The notes under the pieces were generated by a model. It saw nothing but the letters and a program-made list of their open reading frames with translations, had not been told where the DNA came from and ran no database searches. A stretch of DNA of 64,000 bases from Desulfomonile sp963700305. Its GTDB lineage: Bacteria; Desulfobacterota; Desulfomonilia; Desulfomonilales; Desulfomonilaceae. Location of the stretch: NCBI GenBank assembly GCA_963700305.1, contig CAVOXB010000029.1:60299-124298 (forward strand), given 5' to 3'. Below are positions 19,425-28,370 of this stretch, piece after piece (within the stretch, counting starts at the first letter, position 1; every line of letters begins with the position of its first letter). Position numbers and translations under genes: made by a program.

Positions 19425-20299
19425 TCATCTCTTCTGGCCGGCTTTTTCGTCCGGGCCGAATATTATGCTGGACGGCTTTTGCCTGATCATACGAGTAAAA
19501 TCTATGAGATTATCCGCACTGCGGTCCAGCTTTTGGCTCAAGCGGTTAAGATTATTATCTGTTCTGCGAATCAAGCGATCAGCGCTTCGAGAAGTCTCTG
19601 AGCTTTCTTGCAGAAACTCCGAAGCCTTTTCCATGGTCCGGGTAAAATGCTTGGCAATCTGAGCGCGACTGATCTCGTCATTCACTCTTTTGGCGGTTTC
19701 TTTTTTAGCTCACGCATTGTGTCCGCTGTATCCGATCCCAGATGTTCGAGCTTCGGATCGGATAGGATCTTATCGAGTCTCGCTGTGACATGCTCGATAT
19801 TGTAGGATATGCGAGCCACGTCAACGCCTTTTACTTTTTGAAATATATTCTCCAGCGCACTACCTATTTCGCTGATGTCAGAAGGATACGTTGCGATTAC
19901 AGGGTACTTGGGCTCAAAATCCAGCTGAATGGGCTCTCTTTGCTGGTCCAGCTTGAAAGCATCCATTTCCAGATATTTCAGACCGGTCAAGCCCAGGAGA
20001 TTCATTTTGACGCCCATGTCGCTTGCGATTTTGAAATTCTTGTTGAGGTTCATTGTCACTTCGATGAGCGTCCCATTCGGCGCCAGCTTTATAGCCCTGA
20101 CCCTTCCCACCGAGACCCCGCGGAATTTCACGGGGCTGTCCGCCTGAAGTCCTTGAACGCTTTCGGTGAAATAGGCTACTACGGTCTGCGAGGCTTCAAA
20201 GTAGCGCGAAGCTCCCAGCCAGATCATCAGAGCCACAGCCAGCGTAGTGCTGCTGACCACGAACAATCCTATCTTAAATTTGTCGGCCCTGCTGGACAT
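19425..20299 (-). CDS. MCE family (MlaD-like) lipid transport protein, frame break at A AAA AAG
   Basis: Substrate-binding part of a lipid ABC transporter, anchored by one N-terminal membrane helix (IGLFVVSSTTLAVALMIWLG) with the MCE domain at about residues 40-120 (YFTESVQGLQADSPVKFRGVSVGRV). A helical coiled-coil tail follows, continued in a second frame (RVNDEISRAQIAKHF to the stop at 19425). The break lies at 19700-19706, where the zero-frame codons CTA AAA AAG form the classic -1 slip heptamer. Slipping there gives LKKETAKRVNDEI exactly. A missing A from the run is the simpler explanation. Operon partner of the two genes upstream. Confidence 0.85.
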
Positions 20300-20372
20300 T
20301 TTCCGCTCCTTGTCCGAACTGCGGGAGATTTCCGCACACCGATTTGTATCTGTACCTCACCAATAATCCAGT

Positions 20373-21152
20373 CTATTCTTGACGAGGCGAACGAGTGAAG
20401 AAATCCCTGACTCTCGGATCCAGGGATTCTTTCAACAGTTCGGGTTTACCTTCGGCTATTATGTTCTTTTCCTCACGATCCAGCATAATAGCTCGGGTCG
20501 TTACCGCGAAAATACTCGCCAGCTCGTGTGTTACAATAATCATGGTCGTACCCAGAGTCTGGTTGATCTTCAAGACCATCCTGTCCAATTCTGCGCTTGT
20601 CACAGGATCCAAGCCGGCAGAGGGCTCATCGAAAAAGAGTATTTTAGGGTCCAGCGCTATTGCCCTTGCAAGAGCTGCACGTTTTTGCATGCCGCCGCTC
20701 AATTCTGAAGGCATCATTGTTGCTGAGTCCGCGAGCCCAACCTCCGACAATTTCATAATAACGAGTTGTTCGATCGTCGGCTCGGGCAAGGACGTGTATT
20801 GCCTCAATGGCAGAGCCAGATTTTCCGCGACAGTCATAGAACTAAACAAAGCCCCGGATTGAAAAAGCACCCCTATTTTGCGGAAGATGCCTTCAGAACC
20901 ACCTTCATCAATGGATCGAATTTTCTCTCCATCAATAAAGATCTCACCTGCTTGAGGTTCAAGAAGGCCAATTATAGCTTTGAACAATGTGGTCTTGCCA
21001 CATCCCGACCGCCCGAGAATTACAAAAATCTCTCCCTGATTCACATCGAAGGAGACATCTCTGATTATAGTTTCGTCTCCGTACCCGACACTGAGGTTCC
21101 TTACTGAAATTATCGGTCTGCTCTCGGCTTTCGGTTTCCCCGCATCGTTCAA
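20373..21152 (-). CDS. mlaF: ABC transporter ATP-binding protein (MlaF-like)
   Basis: 259 residues, the cytoplasmic ATPase of an Mla-type phospholipid transporter. Walker A is GRSGCGKT, the signature ELSGGMQKRAALARAIA and Walker B ILFFDEPSAGLDP, followed by the switch His in IVTHEL. The signature ELSGGMQKR is the form typical of MlaF/MCE-linked ATPases. It lies just after the permease gene and 70 bases before the MCE gene, forming one operon. Confidence 0.9.
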   Translation of the reverse strand: MNDAGKPKAESRPIISVRNLSVGYGDETIIRDVSFDVNQGEIFVILGRSGCGKTTLFKAIIGLLEPQAGEIFIDGEKIRSIDEGGSEGIFRKIGVLFQSGALFSSMTVAENLALPLRQYTSLPEPTIEQLVIMKLSEVGLADSATMMPSELSGGMQKRAALARAIALDPKILFFDEPSAGLDPVTSAELDRMVLKINQTLGTTMIIVTHELASIFAVTTRAIMLDREEKNIIAEGKPELLKESLDPRVRDFFTRSPRQE

Positions 21153-21168
21153 TTACAAAACTCCTGAA

Positions 21169-22317
21169 TCACCAGATAGATGGAAGATAATAATAGAGCA
21201 TTGAAAAAATAGCGTCCGTAACCGTGAGAAGAAAAACGCAAGTCACGACTGCCGATGTTGTTGCCACACCAACGCTTTCCGCACCCCCGCGGACCTGAAA
21301 GCCTCTCAGGCACCCGACCATTGCGATCTCGATGCCAAAGGCAAGACTCTTTACCAGCCCTTTCACCACGTCTGATACCTCCAGCACTTTCTGAACCTGG
21401 TCGAAATAGGCCGTGGGAGTTAAATCCAGCGAGAAGACCGATACCACGCAACCGCCCATTATGCCAACAAGATCCGCAAACACGGTGAGGCACGGCAGAA
21501 CAAAAGCGACGGCAAGTATCCGCGGGACCACCAGATATCGCATGGGATCAATGGCCATCACTCGCAACGCATCAATTTCTTCGTTGACTTGCATGGTGCC
21601 GATGTGAGCGGCATAAGCCGCGCCGGACCTACCGGAGACAATTATGGCAGTCAGAAGAGGCCCCATTTCAAGACAAATGGATAGACTGACCAGATCGGCG
21701 ACAAAAATGTTTGCCCCAAATTTTCTCAACTGAATGGCAGCCTGAAACGCTAGCACCCCGCCCATGAGGAAGCTCAGGATTGTGACTATCGGTATCGCGT
21801 CGGCGCCGCTTCTTTCTATCAGTTTCCACAGGTCATCCCACTTTAATTTACTGGGTCTGGAAAGGTCATGGAACAGAGCCGCAGCAGCAGATCCGATGAA
21901 GGTTACGATGTCACGAGCGTTTTGCACCAACTGCAGAGCCCCGGTTCCGATCTGCTCGATAACATTTGGCCCCGAACGACGACCAAGAACCCGCACACCA
22001 TCCGGATGCTGAATTTCCATCAATTCAAGAAAGCTTTCTATTCTCGGGGGAATATTGATCAACTTCAGAGTGTTCCCCAGTTCCCGTGACATGCGATTGA
22101 GTTCCAGCAGAATGGCAGCACCGGCACTGTCAAGATAGCTCACGTTTTTCAGATCAATTGCCACATCCCTCAGAGGTTCGGACTTCACCACCTCGACGAG
22201 TTCACTCCGCACCCGCTCAGCGTTATCCATCGAGACCCTGCCTGCCAGGACCACGTAAACCTGATCGAACGCTTTTTCTTCCACAATAATGGAAAACGCT
22301 TCGTCCAAAGGCCTCAT
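21169..22317 (-). CDS. mlaE: MlaE-like permease fused to an N-terminal STAS domain
   Basis: The C-terminal 250 residues are an MlaE permease (VTILSFLMGGVLAFQAAIQL, GPLLTAIIVSGRSGAAYAAHIG, IDALRVMAIDPMRYLVVPR) with about five membrane helices. The first about 110 residues form a STAS domain (VVLAGRVSMDNAERVRSEL, DVAIDLKNVSYLDSAGAAILLEL), the role played by separate MlaB in E. coli. The fusion is common outside gamma-proteobacteria. ATG 22315-22317 is chosen as it starts right before the STAS fold; the frame is open to 22386. First gene of the transport operon. Confidence 0.9.
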   Translation of the reverse strand: MRPLDEAFSIIVEEKAFDQVYVVLAGRVSMDNAERVRSELVEVVKSEPLRDVAIDLKNVSYLDSAGAAILLELNRMSRELGNTLKLINIPPRIESFLELMEIQHPDGVRVLGRRSGPNVIEQIGTGALQLVQNARDIVTFIGSAAAALFHDLSRPSKLKWDDLWKLIERSGADAIPIVTILSFLMGGVLAFQAAIQLRKFGANIFVADLVSLSICLEMGPLLTAIIVSGRSGAAYAAHIGTMQVNEEIDALRVMAIDPMRYLVVPRILAVAFVLPCLTVFADLVGIMGGCVVSVFSLDLTPTAYFDQVQKVLEVSDVVKGLVKSLAFGIEIAMVGCLRGFQVRGGAESVGVATTSAVVTCVFLLTVTDAIFSMLYYYLPSIW

Positions 22318-22479
22318 CTCCGGGGAAGTTAAGAATCGGGGAGGAACCCTTTTTGCACTAATAAGGGGGTCCCCCGTGATCCACATCTTTCACAGCGTAG
22401 AGAGAATTTGCAACAATAATTCAAACGTGTACTGATTCGCTATCTTATAGGCTTTGGCGAAGCACATTCTTGCGCCAAC

Positions 22480-22967
22480 TTATTCCTCGCCCGCCAGTTT
22501 GTATGCTGCCCGGAGGAGTTCGGGGGCTATTCTAAATCCTAATTCCCTGATTTTGGCTAGCAAAGGCTTGACTTGAGATAATGCTCCTACTTCTTTAGCC
22601 AGGAGGACAATTCCAATTGTCCCCCTCACACAAATTCCCAGAGAAGATGCGCAATTCCTAGCTGCTCGATCATCCAGAATGGATTCGTAACCGGGATTGA
22701 GATACGCCCAAGAGATTACCTCAGTCTCACCCTTGCCCAAATCCCAGGATAAGACTAGAGGGGGATTTCCGCCAATCGGCGAACATAAGATGCTCCTTCT
22801 CCATGTATCCAAATCCTGGCCGGATCATCAGCAGAACCTTGATCCAATTCCCGAACCACCCCCTCGGGAACAACTAGATCCGAACATATTTTTTCGAGAA
22901 GGCTAATCCCGGCGACCTTGCCAAGAATGATAAGTGGAGAAGCGCTTAAGACCCATTTCCTATTCAC
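22480..22967 (-). CDS. PIN-like/DUF3368 toxin candidate (one frameshift)
   Basis: Two frames join to give a DUF3368-like nuclease fold: start WVLSASPLIILGKVAGISLLEKI with an early acidic/Ser motif, VVPEGVVREL in the middle and, in the second frame, LGKGETEVISWAYLNP and ILDDRAARN, which is the acidic centre of PIN-like proteins. The break is at about 22757-22762, where a run of C is one base short (five instead of six). It overlaps the UPF0175 gene by 8 bases, as expected for a toxin-antitoxin pair. Being non-essential, it could also be a true pseudogene. Confidence 0.72.
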
Positions 22968-23214
22968 GACTCAGTTCCTCGGAGAGTTCGTCCGGCGTTT
23001 CTTGGAAGGGAGAGACACGGAATCGTGACAAGCACTCAAGAAAACAGTCTCGGCTAACCCCGGCGAGTTCTGCGGCCTTAGATTGAGAAACCAGGCCTAT
23101 TTCATACCATTTAGCCGCCGCAGCCAAACGCATCTCTTTTACGAAATCCTCCGGGCTGCTCCGAAGAGCTGAGAAGGCATCGTCTGGAAGGTCTATGATT
23201 ATTTGGGTTGACAT
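22960..23214 (-). CDS. UPF0175 family protein (likely antitoxin)
   Basis: 84 residues starting MSTQIIIDLPDDAFSALRSSPEDF. The centre, MRLAAAAKWYEIGLVSQSKAAELAGVSRDCFLECL, is the helix-turn-helix region typical of UPF0175. These small proteins regularly precede DUF3368/PIN-like genes and are considered DNA-binding antitoxins. Overlap with the next gene supports this. It may repress its own promoter, but no operator was identified. Confidence 0.82.
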   Translation of the reverse strand: MSTQIIIDLPDDAFSALRSSPEDFVKEMRLAAAAKWYEIGLVSQSKAAELAGVSRDCFLECLSRFRVSPFQETPDELSEELSRE

Positions 23215-23633
23215 ATTTATCTCCTCGGCTTCCTTCGGCGATTGTTCTCACTTATCGGGACAAACGCTTGGATCGGGGCTTCTCCATGAAAATATCCTTT
23301 CCTTTAGTAGAAGACAATCGGACATTCTTCATAGTTGCCGGACCACCATCGTGAAGCCACACGGGAATGTCTTGGCAATGGCCTCCAGCGTTTTTCGAAA
23401 GTCCCATCGGATTGGCGCGCATTATTGGGGCCCGTTTTCCGCAACGGTCTACATATCATAGATAGGCGATAAAGCGATCTCAGTTTAATTGGAGATTGCT
23501 TCGGGCTGCGCTCTCGCTAATACAATCTTCCCATCTTCCGCGCATCCGAACCACATTACTTTTTAGGAATCCCTGTAATTCTCACAGGATCATCCGAAAT
23601 GGTCAATAAAATGAAGTCAGAAAAAGCTTAACC
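23215..23633. other. gene-free stretch between the TA pair and dinG
   Basis: No frame with family features, repeat or strong hairpin recognised. Confidence 0.4.
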
Positions 23634-25568
23634 TTACTCGGCGAAGAAAGCTTCCAGGGCGGATACGTCTCTGTGGAGCGGACTTTGGTGCAGACTCTTT
23701 CTGAAGATCCTGCCGTACTGTTTTGTGAGGATTCGTATATCCATTATGCAAAGCACCCCTTTGTCGGAACGAGTTCGAATCAATCTCCCAAGGCCTTGCT
23801 TCAACGCGATTACTGCCATTGGGACCTGAAATGAATAGAAGGGGTCTTTCCCATGGCTTTTCAGCCTGTCCAACCGGGCGGAGACTACGGGATCGTCGGG
23901 TGGGGCAAAAGGCAACCGGTCCACGATTACGCAAGACAGAGCTTCCCCTTGAACGTCGACGCCTTCCCAGAATGAAGCAGTGGCAAACAGTACAGAACCA
24001 CTTTTCTCACGAAATTCGTCCAGTAGCTTGCTTTTCGGTTTGGAACCCTGAATCAGCAACGGAAAGGGGAGCCTTCCCTGGAGCTTACGGAAAACTTCAT
24101 CCATATTTTTATAAGATGTGAATAGCACGAATGCCCTACCCTGAGTCGTTTGCAGAATCTCGGATACCGATCCCGCCAGGGCATTCGGAAACTCTGGAGA
24201 ATTGGGCTCAGGCATGGCTTTCGGAATATAGAGTAGGGTCTGAGATTCAAAGTCAAAGGGTGAATCCAGGATGATCTCAGTTGGTGCAGGATCCCCGTTC
24301 AGACCGAGACGTGATTTGAAGTATTCAAAATTCCCTCCCGAGGACAATGTTGCGGAGGTAAACGCTATAGACGGTGTTTTCTCATAAAGAGCGCTTTGCA
24401 GCTTGTCGCCCACTTCCACTGGTGAAGCGTGGAGAATGAGGTTCCTGTCTCTACGTTCTGCCCAGCACGCATAATCACCTGTGGGTTCCAACGGGAGGAC
24501 GGTCTGAATTTCAACGCTGATTTCCTTGGCTCTTCGAGCAAGGTTTCGGAGCTCCTCCGACGCGTTGGGCACATTCGTCACCCGCTGCCCCAATAAATCG
24601 AGATCCAGACAAACCTTATCCCGAATTTCCCCCATCTCGCCGTGAACAGGTTCCAACCTGGATCGCATCCCGTGAAAATCAGCGAACCGAGCAAAGAGCC
24701 GCCGGGAATCCTCTTCCACGTCCGAGAGACTCTTACGGAATTTCTCCAAATCAGTGCCTGCTTCGGTCAGCTCCGCGCGTATGTCTCGGATTAGCCTCGT
24801 AATCCTGAACAGACTGATGTGAAACCCGAAATGCTGAGTGGCCGCGTCTTCCAGACCATGAGCTTCATCAACGATCAGGGCTTCGTACCGAGGGATCACC
24901 TCTCCGAATCCCGATTCTTTGACTGCCAGATCCGATGTGAGCAAGTGATGGTTTACCACCATGAGGTCAGCATCGAATGCCTTCGACTTCATCTTAAGCA
25001 CGAAGCAATCGTCCCGATCAGGGCACTTTTTGCCTAGACAGGACTCGGTTGTGGAACAGATTTCAGGCCATATGGAGTTATCGTCAGGCAGGCTTTCGAT
25101 TTCAGATCTGTCACCTTCCCCCTTCTCACGGGTTTTGCGATACCACGCGAGGATTTCCTTAAGCCACACGTCGGCTGCAATGCCCTCCAGGTGTGGCTGC
25201 CGCAGATATCTACGGAGCCTCGAATGGCATACGAAATTGCCTCTGCCCTTGAGCAGAGCGGCCTTGAGATCTGGAAAGATTTTCTCACGCACGAAGGGAA
25301 TATCTTTGAAAAATAGCTGTTCCTGAAGATTTTTAGTGCCTGTGGAAATTGCCACCCTTTTCCGAGAAAGGGCAGCCGCTATTAGATAAGCTAAGGTCTT
25401 CCCCGTTCCTGTCGGCGCCTCAACTATGAGTCGGTCTTCGGATTCCAGGGCGTCGAAAACGCCGAGCGCCATCTGGACCTGCTGCTCCCGGTACTCATAC
25501 CCTTCCATGGAACGGGCAAGAATCCCGTCGGGCTCCAGAATCGCCCTTATTTGCCTTCGGCTCTCCAT
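23634..25568 (-). CDS. dinG: DinG-like ATP-dependent DNA helicase
   Basis: 644 residues of the XPD/Rad3-like superfamily 2 with an iron-sulfur domain. Walker A is EAPTGTGKTLAY (near residue 52). The cluster cysteines probably lie in NFVCHSRLRR and CLGKKCPDRDDC. The DEAH box is LIVDEAHGLED, and the last helicase motif ALKQGLGRLIRTRSDKG. It would unwind DNA 5' to 3', for example R-loops or damaged forks. It follows the ankyrin gene by 17 bases on the same strand, but a functional link is not obvious. Confidence 0.9.
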   Translation of the reverse strand: MESRRQIRAILEPDGILARSMEGYEYREQQVQMALGVFDALESEDRLIVEAPTGTGKTLAYLIAAALSRKRVAISTGTKNLQEQLFFKDIPFVREKIFPDLKAALLKGRGNFVCHSRLRRYLRQPHLEGIAADVWLKEILAWYRKTREKGEGDRSEIESLPDDNSIWPEICSTTESCLGKKCPDRDDCFVLKMKSKAFDADLMVVNHHLLTSDLAVKESGFGEVIPRYEALIVDEAHGLEDAATQHFGFHISLFRITRLIRDIRAELTEAGTDLEKFRKSLSDVEEDSRRLFARFADFHGMRSRLEPVHGEMGEIRDKVCLDLDLLGQRVTNVPNASEELRNLARRAKEISVEIQTVLPLEPTGDYACWAERRDRNLILHASPVEVGDKLQSALYEKTPSIAFTSATLSSGGNFEYFKSRLGLNGDPAPTEIILDSPFDFESQTLLYIPKAMPEPNSPEFPNALAGSVSEILQTTQGRAFVLFTSYKNMDEVFRKLQGRLPFPLLIQGSKPKSKLLDEFREKSGSVLFATASFWEGVDVQGEALSCVIVDRLPFAPPDDPVVSARLDRLKSHGKDPFYSFQVPMAVIALKQGLGRLIRTRSDKGVLCIMDIRILTKQYGRIFRKSLHQSPLHRDVSALEAFFAE

Positions 25569-25585
25569 TGAATTTGAGGTGCCGC

Positions 25586-26281
25586 CTATTCCTTCACTCC
25601 GCGTTCGATTAGGAATTTCACCAATTCCTCGTTTTTGTTCCTCTTTGCAGCCTCAAGGGCCGTAATCCCGAATTTTCCCTTGCAAGTCGCGTCCGCACCG
25701 CCATCAATCAAGGCCTTTACTGTAGGAACACGGCCGGACATGCTGGTCGTACACGCTACTATCAGAGGAGTGGCTTCCATGTTCCCTGCTTTGTTGACGT
25801 CAGCCCCGCGTTCAAGCAGAAGCGTCACCAGCTCTGCGTTGCCCCAGCGTGCGGCCACAATCAAAGCTGTGTCATCGATTTGACCGGGAAGGTTGGGATC
25901 AGCTCCCTTGTCCAGAAGCAACTTGATGGTCGCCATATTTTTCCAGGTCTTTGCAGCAATGACTAAAGGCGGATCACCCAATCCATCTCTAAGGTTTGGA
26001 TCGGCCCCTTTGCTCAGAAGCAACTCCACGATTGCTGATTTGTTCATACCAACAGCGTTCGTGAGAGGAGTGGCACCCGATTTATCTCGACCGTTCACGT
26101 CAGCCCCTTCATTCAGGAGCTGGGTTACTTTTTCGATGGTCCCGTTGAAACAAGCTTTCGTGAGTTGCTCGACGGCTTCCGAGCCCAAAGCAGGAACAGC
26201 CCAAGCGCAAACCCCTGTAAACAGGGCAACCATGAGTACTGTTTTTTTGTTAATGTCCCATCCATTCCCTTTGAACCTCAT
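25586..26281 (-). CDS. secreted ankyrin-repeat protein
   Basis: 231 residues with a signal peptide (VLMVALFTGVCAWAVPALGS) and about five ankyrin repeats, each with motifs like GATPLTNAVGMNKSAIVELLLSKGADPN and spaced about 33 residues. The protein is probably periplasmic and binds a protein partner. Ankyrin proteins can work as immunity proteins or regulators, but nothing here shows it. GGAGGG precedes the ATG at good distance. Confidence 0.85.
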   Translation of the reverse strand: MRFKGNGWDINKKTVLMVALFTGVCAWAVPALGSEAVEQLTKACFNGTIEKVTQLLNEGADVNGRDKSGATPLTNAVGMNKSAIVELLLSKGADPNLRDGLGDPPLVIAAKTWKNMATIKLLLDKGADPNLPGQIDDTALIVAARWGNAELVTLLLERGADVNKAGNMEATPLIVACTTSMSGRVPTVKALIDGGADATCKGKFGITALEAAKRNKNEELVKFLIERGVKE

Positions 26282-26344
26282 AGATACCCTCCGTGTGACC
26301 AGGCTGCCTCCATAGGCGCTAAGTTATGCCCCATCTTGCATTCT

Positions 26345-26555
26345 TTCCTCGGAGGAACAGTGGATAATAGGCCGGCGATTTATCGCCGGTTAGGCGCATA
26401 TTAGAGCATTTTCGAGTCCCGGAGGGACGGCCGATCAACTATAGCAAAACCTTACGGATCACTCGTCCCTCCGGGACTAATGGCCCGTCTCGGTCGCTTT
26501 CCCGGCAATAAATTGCCGGGCTATTATCTGACGCTCCGGGACTTTGGAGACTCGG
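26345..26555 (+). repeat. composite palindromic repeat, copy A
   Basis: Parts in order: GGAGGAACAG, then GGCCGGCGATTTATCGCCGG (about 26370-26391), then AGTCCCGGAGGGACG and CGTCCCTCCGGGACT arms (26415-26429 and 26464-26478) around a 34-base core, then CCCGGCAATAAATTGCCGGG (26501-26520). The reverse complement of 63111-63322 is the same element, except that its core is flipped. See findings. Confidence 0.85.
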
Positions 26556-26715
26556 AACAAAGTTAGCGCCTGTGCAAGGCTGCCCTATACCGTCCGGTTT
26601 CGCAAGCAGGGGGCTCTGCCTCGGAATGAGAAAATGCCCAGCTACCAGAAGAATTTTGACGCGCAAAGTAATTGGGCCCTATGGGATTTCTCCCAGGACC
26701 GGTAAGAGAGCGGCC

Positions 26716-28252
26716 CTACTGAAACCGCGCCCTCGCCTGCTCAACTAGTCCTTTTGCCCACAATGGCTGACCAAGCGCATGAACGTGCAGGTACCTTACC
26801 AAGAGCATTCTTGTAGCAAATCCCGTCCCGGATGCCATCCATTCCGTGGCCTCTAAGTATTTTGAACACATAAGAGGCCCCAGGATTATCCAAGCCGGTG
26901 AGATAAGAATAATGAAACTCGTGGCCCGTAAGCACTGTTCTTTCAGGATAAAACGGGTTGGGCTCAACCACTTCAACCTGAATGTATCCGTGGCCCTGAG
27001 GTTTGCGTTCAAGCACGGAGTCTACCGGAAAGACTCCTACCATGGGATATATGTTTTCATCAATGCGCAATGTCCGGGAAAGATACATTAGTCCACCGCA
27101 TTCCGCGTATACAGGCAAGCCTGCTTCAACAGCATCTTTCAAGGACTTCTTGAAAACGAGGTTCTGCGCCAGCTTTTCAGCATGGGTTTCCGGAAATCCG
27201 CCCCCGATGTAAAGCCCGTCCAGCTCGGGAATTTCCTTTTCAATCAGCGCGCTGATGAAGACCAGTTCCGCTCCGTCATCGCTAAGCGCCTCCAGATTCT
27301 CAGGATAATAGAACTGAAAGGCTGAATCCCTCAGCACACCGATCCGAAGAGATTGTGGGAAGGACCTTTTTGTAAGAAGGTCCTCCCCACACCCCAATGT
27401 TGTTGAATTAAGGAGAATCCCGCGGGTCACACCACAGGCCTGATCGTCACCCCGACGAAAGTCCGGGTCCAGTCCGGTGTTTTGCGAGAACAAAAGATCT
27501 GGATTCCGTCTTTCGACGTAATGACGATGCTCAGTTTGTCCGGGAAAAGACGCTGCTCCCCTGGCGATTTCCATCACGCGGTCCAGATCCACAGACTGTT
27601 CCACTATCCTGGCGGCTTCTTCTACAAACTCCACAGCTTTGGGATGCTCGTACAAAGGCAATAATCCGAGATGCCTTTGGGGAAAATTCTCCATCGGGAG
27701 CTTGTTCACCGAACCGATCACCTGCACAGAAGCGGCTTCTTCTATTGCCTCGCGAAGAACGCTTTCGTGTCGAGCCCCCGCCACGCGGTTCAAAATCACA
27801 CCTTCTATTCTGAGCTGAGGATCAAGAAGCTTGCAGCCCAAAACCATGGCTGCGGCGGTTCTGGTCATCTTGGTGGCATCCACGATCAAAAGCACAGGGG
27901 CAGACAGCAGCTTCGCAAGCTCTGCAGTGCTGTAGCTTCCTTCTGAATCGACTCCGTCGAAAAGGCCTCTGTTGCCTTCCACTACGGCAAGGTCCTTTCC
28001 CGCAGCCCTTTTCAAGAAAGAAGAGCGTACGATTTCTTGATCAAAGAGATATGCATCCAGGTTGTAACAATCACTCTCAGAGGCCATTCCGAGCCATCCG
28101 GAATCAATATAATCCGGACCTTTCTTGAAGACGCTCAAGTTCAGGCCACTTTTGCGGAGCGCCGCGACAAGGCCCAATGTCAGGAGAGTCTTGCCCGCTC
28201 CGCCTTTCAGAGCCGCAATGACTACCCGAGGAAGATTTATTTCATTGGACAT
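26716..28252 (-). CDS. dsrN: cobyrinate a,c-diamide synthase-like protein, DsrN paralogue 1 (frameshift near C-terminus, repeat-expanded linker)
   Basis: CbiA/CobB-type amidotransferase: N-terminal ATPase (LKGGAGKTLLTLGL, KGPDYIDSGWLG, VEGNRGLFDGVD) and C-terminal glutamine amidotransferase with catalytic Cys in YAECGGLMYL. In sulfite reducers such proteins next to dsrAB are DsrN, thought to amidate sirohaem. The linker between domains is about 45 residues longer than in the paralogue, caused by two repeat elements (27355-27390 and 27441-27525) translated in frame. An extra G near 26797 shifts the end: the second frame reads YLHVHALGQPLW as in the paralogue and stops at 26716. Stops and frame are otherwise clean. 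Confidence 0.87.
27355..27390. repeat. hairpin repeat (CCTTCTT family) inside dsrN1
   Basis: GTGGGAAGGACC and GGTCCTCCCCAC arms around TTTTTGTAAGAA. The same pattern recurs at 47260-47296 and 49961-49997, both between genes. Confidence 0.7.
27441..27530 (-). repeat. dispersed repeat inside dsrN1 (GTCATTCCGTC...GACTGGA family)
   Basis: Read on the minus strand this gives a CGTCGAAAGACGGAATCCAG-like start and CGGACTGGACCCGGACTTTCG-like end, matching the intergenic copy at 61525-61612 in order and spacing. It is translated as part of the linker in frame. Confidence 0.75.
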
Positions 28253-28370
28253 AAGAAATACTCTTCATTACCCAGTGGATTGTTCCTTTTACTTCACAGG
28301 AACCGGAGCCGAGGTCCGGATTCGGTGCTTTTGCGGTCCCGCAGGGACCGTAGATTGGGTGAATAATCCA

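Noticed and set aside
26716..27012. Separate small gene at the end of cbiA1
   Set aside because: Its C-terminus matches the end of paralogue 2, so it is the shifted tail of cbiA1.
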